From the NCBI GenBank assembly GCA_017547175.1, contig JAFYQI010000006.1:62001-126000 (forward strand): 64,000 nucleotides of DNA, in the 5' to 3' direction. The translations under genes and the position numbers were made by a program. This document shows, piece by piece, positions 62,523 to 64,000 of the stretch; positions within the stretch are counted from its first letter, which is position 1, and every line of letters begins with the position of its first letter. A model generated the notes under the pieces. It saw nothing but the letters and a program-made list of their open reading frames with translations. It had not been told where the DNA came from and did no database searches. This stretch comes from Alistipes sp. Its GTDB lineage: Bacteria > Bacteroidota > Bacteroidia > Bacteroidales > Rikenellaceae.

Positions 62523-64000
62523 TGAAACTACGTTGGATATCTCTCTTGATCGCTTTGTGGTGCAGTCTGACCGCAACGGCGCAGGTCGAGAAGCAGGTTG
62601 AGGTGACGAAGGCTTATGTCCCCTCGTTGGAGCAGGCGGTGAAGCTGGCCATTGAGCCCGATATGACCGATACAACGACCCTGCGTCCCGAGATCGACTA
62701 TACGATCACCCCCTTGTCGCTGGAGACGACGTTGGCTACACGCCCGATCCGTCCCGCGACGGTGACCTATTGGAATTTTAACCGCCCTCGGCCCTTCTAC
62801 CTGAAGGCAGGAGCCGGTTATCCGTTGCAGTCGGTACTCGATTTTTACGCTTCGACGCAGAATCCCGGTACGGGTTATGTGGTCGGATATCTTCAGCATG
62901 ACGGACGCTTCGGAACGATCGAAAACGATTTTGGCTATCGCAACCGAGCCGAACGCATGGAAAATCGGGTGGGTGCAGCCATCGGTAAATATCTCGGACG
63001 TCGTACGCTGGAGGCCGATCTGTATTATCGCCATCGACACGATCGCCGTTTTGCGATGTACTATCCGAGCAATGGTTCGATCCCAGGTGATCGCATCGGT
63101 TATTCGGATGCCAATCTGTCGTTCCGCATCGGTGACGATTTTATCGACCTCAGCCGCCTGAATTTCGAGGTGGCACTCGACGGAACGTTCTTTATGGACC
63201 ATAGCGACCCTATTGGTGCCATCGAGTCAGCCAACCAACTGAACGCCTCGGCTCGTGTGAAGTTGGGGCGTGCGTGGGCCCATCACCGTGTGGGCTTGGA
63301 AGCGGGTTATCGCCTGCTTGATGGGCACAATGGGTTGGATGCTGCGCGTGAACAATTGCTGTATGTCGGGGTAAGTTATGGGGTAGAGCGCAAAAAAACC
63401 ACCTTCGAGGTGGGTGCTAACTTTGTCCACAATCAACAAGATGGAGCTACGTTTGTCCCTGGTTATGAGGCGGAAAACCAGCTACTTCCCTTTGCCCGTT
63501 TCGAGTTTGCATTGGCGCGTAAGGCCCTGAAACCCTTTGTGGAGTTGAATAGCGAACTCCGAATCAACGATTACGCTTCGCTCACGGAGTTAAATCCATA
63601 TGTGGTAACCTCCTTGTGGGGTGAGAAACCGACGACCGACTACGATCTGAAGGGTGGTCTGAAGGGATCGTTCGGACGAGACCGCTTTGCATACCGACTC
63701 TATGCTGCAGCCCAATTGGTGCGTAACCATCGCTATTGGGTGATGCCCGAGGTGTCGGGGGGCATGGAGAAGAACTATTTCGGTGGTTGGATGACCTGTG
63801 TGCAGGATAACCTGACGTCATTCGGTTTTGGTGGTGCGTTGGATTTTCGACCTACCACAGCCTTGAGCTTTGAAGTCGAGGCGCTTTTCCGCGCCTTTAA
63901 CGAGGAGACGCTGCTTCCGAATGGTGAGGCGGAGTTGACGGCATCCTTTGCGGCACACTATACACACCGCAAGTTCCGCCTGGGAGTGCGTGCCGAGGCG
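62519..64000 (+). CDS. Outer-membrane beta-barrel protein, 3' truncated by window edge
   Basis: The open frame runs from ATGATG at 62519-62524 to the window end, 494 codons so far. Signal peptide (LLIALWCSLTATAQ), a short N-terminal periplasmic segment (VEVTKAYVPSLEQA), then alternating strands typical of an outer-membrane barrel (for example FYLKAGAGYPLQSVLDFY, RTLEADLYYRHRHDRRF, HHRVGLEAGYRLLD). There is no TonB plug signature in the part visible, so a non-TonB barrel is likelier than a receptor. It overlaps the TPR gene stop, giving translational coupling. Confidence 0.8.
   Translation, partial: MMKLRWISLLIALWCSLTATAQVEKQVEVTKAYVPSLEQAVKLAIEPDMTDTTTLRPEIDYTITPLSLETTLATRPIRPATVTYWNFNRPRPFYLKAGAGYPLQSVLDFYASTQNPGTGYVVGYLQHDGRFGTIENDFGYRNRAERMENRVGAAIGKYLGRRTLEADLYYRHRHDRRFAMYYPSNGSIPGDRIGYSDANLSFRIGDDFIDLSRLNFEVALDGTFFMDHSDPIGAIESANQLNASARVKLGRAWAHHRVGLEAGYRLLDGHNGLDAAREQLLYVGVSYGVERKKTTFEVGANFVHNQQDGATFVPGYEAENQLLPFARFEFALARKALKPFVELNSELRINDYASLTELNPYVVTSLWGEKPTTDYDLKGGLKGSFGRDRFAYRLYAAAQLVRNHRYWVMPEVSGGMEKNYFGGWMTCVQDNLTSFGFGGALDFRPTTALSFEVEALFRAFNEETLLPNGEAELTASFAAHYTHRKFRLGVRAEA

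Overview
This window is a gene-dense chromosomal segment from a Bacteroidota (Bacteroidales) bacterium. Several things point to a gut Alistipes-like (Rikenellaceae) genome: many starts lie just downstream of the Bacteroidetes promoter pattern TTTG-N19/20-TAnnTTTG, there are two TonB-dependent receptors, short SPII lipoproteins, a Bacteroidetes-type topoisomerase IV pair, and moderately high GC. Genus-level assignment is inference; phylum-level assignment is well supported. No rRNA or tRNA gene, CRISPR array, phage or insertion sequence was recognised. Both ends cut genes: lon at the left edge and an outer-membrane barrel gene at the right edge.

Layout. 1-8.6 kb: lon (3' part), kdsB, a 55-codon 2[4Fe-4S] ferredoxin, serS, a U32 hydroxylase-type protein with a translationally adjacent RlmI-like methyltransferase, a small membrane protein, and a leftward rsmE-chrA-chrA unit. 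8.6-13 kb: two tandem M3 metallopeptidase lipoproteins. 13.3-21.3 kb: a six-gene leftward run (GH2-like pseudoenzyme, rlmH, TonB receptor, nadC, DUF2156-GNAT fusion, CE8 esterase) fired from a promoter that interleaves with the asnS promoter. 21.4-31.6 kb: asnS and rpoN, then a small regulator/membrane pair, a four-helix-bundle gene between period-9 repeat arrays, GNAT, hemolysin III, a PAP2-like protein, a HAD protein, and an isolated Wza/Wzc exopolysaccharide pair whose kinase tail is a (Gly-Tyr)9 repeat. 31.8-37.2 kb: GH13-TPM-LemA and a second TonB-type receptor. 37.5-48.3 kb: plsC, then parE-parC-aroK-murI-ftsK-lolA and hsp20. 48.6-59.5 kb: gyrA, a TPR protein, sufBCDS, tmk and a DoxX-type protein. 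59.5-64 kb: a 995-residue TPR protein translationally coupled to a beta-barrel protein.

How the genes work together. Most are housekeeping: chromosome topology and segregation (parE, parC, gyrA, ftsK), Fe-S assembly (sufBCDS, with ferredoxin as a likely client), rRNA modification (U32, RlmI-like, RsmE, RlmH), aminoacylation (serS, asnS), and envelope work (kdsB, plsC, lolA, murI, Wza/Wzc).

The least explained content is between genes. (i) A family of about 127-bp imperfect hairpins sits directly on the stop codons of dcp2 and lemA, plus one half copy. The copies share loop-proximal features (GAATGGG / CCCATCC, an A/C mismatch, a TAC/GTA mini-stem), while the stem bases change in compensating fashion. 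(ii) Period-9/10 tandem arrays lie around the four-helix-bundle gene, after kdsB, after lemA and before suf. (iii) A 42-bp inverted-repeat pair (40/42) brackets 271 bp upstream of sufB and contains an outward promoter-like site. These are the best candidates for undescribed biology here.
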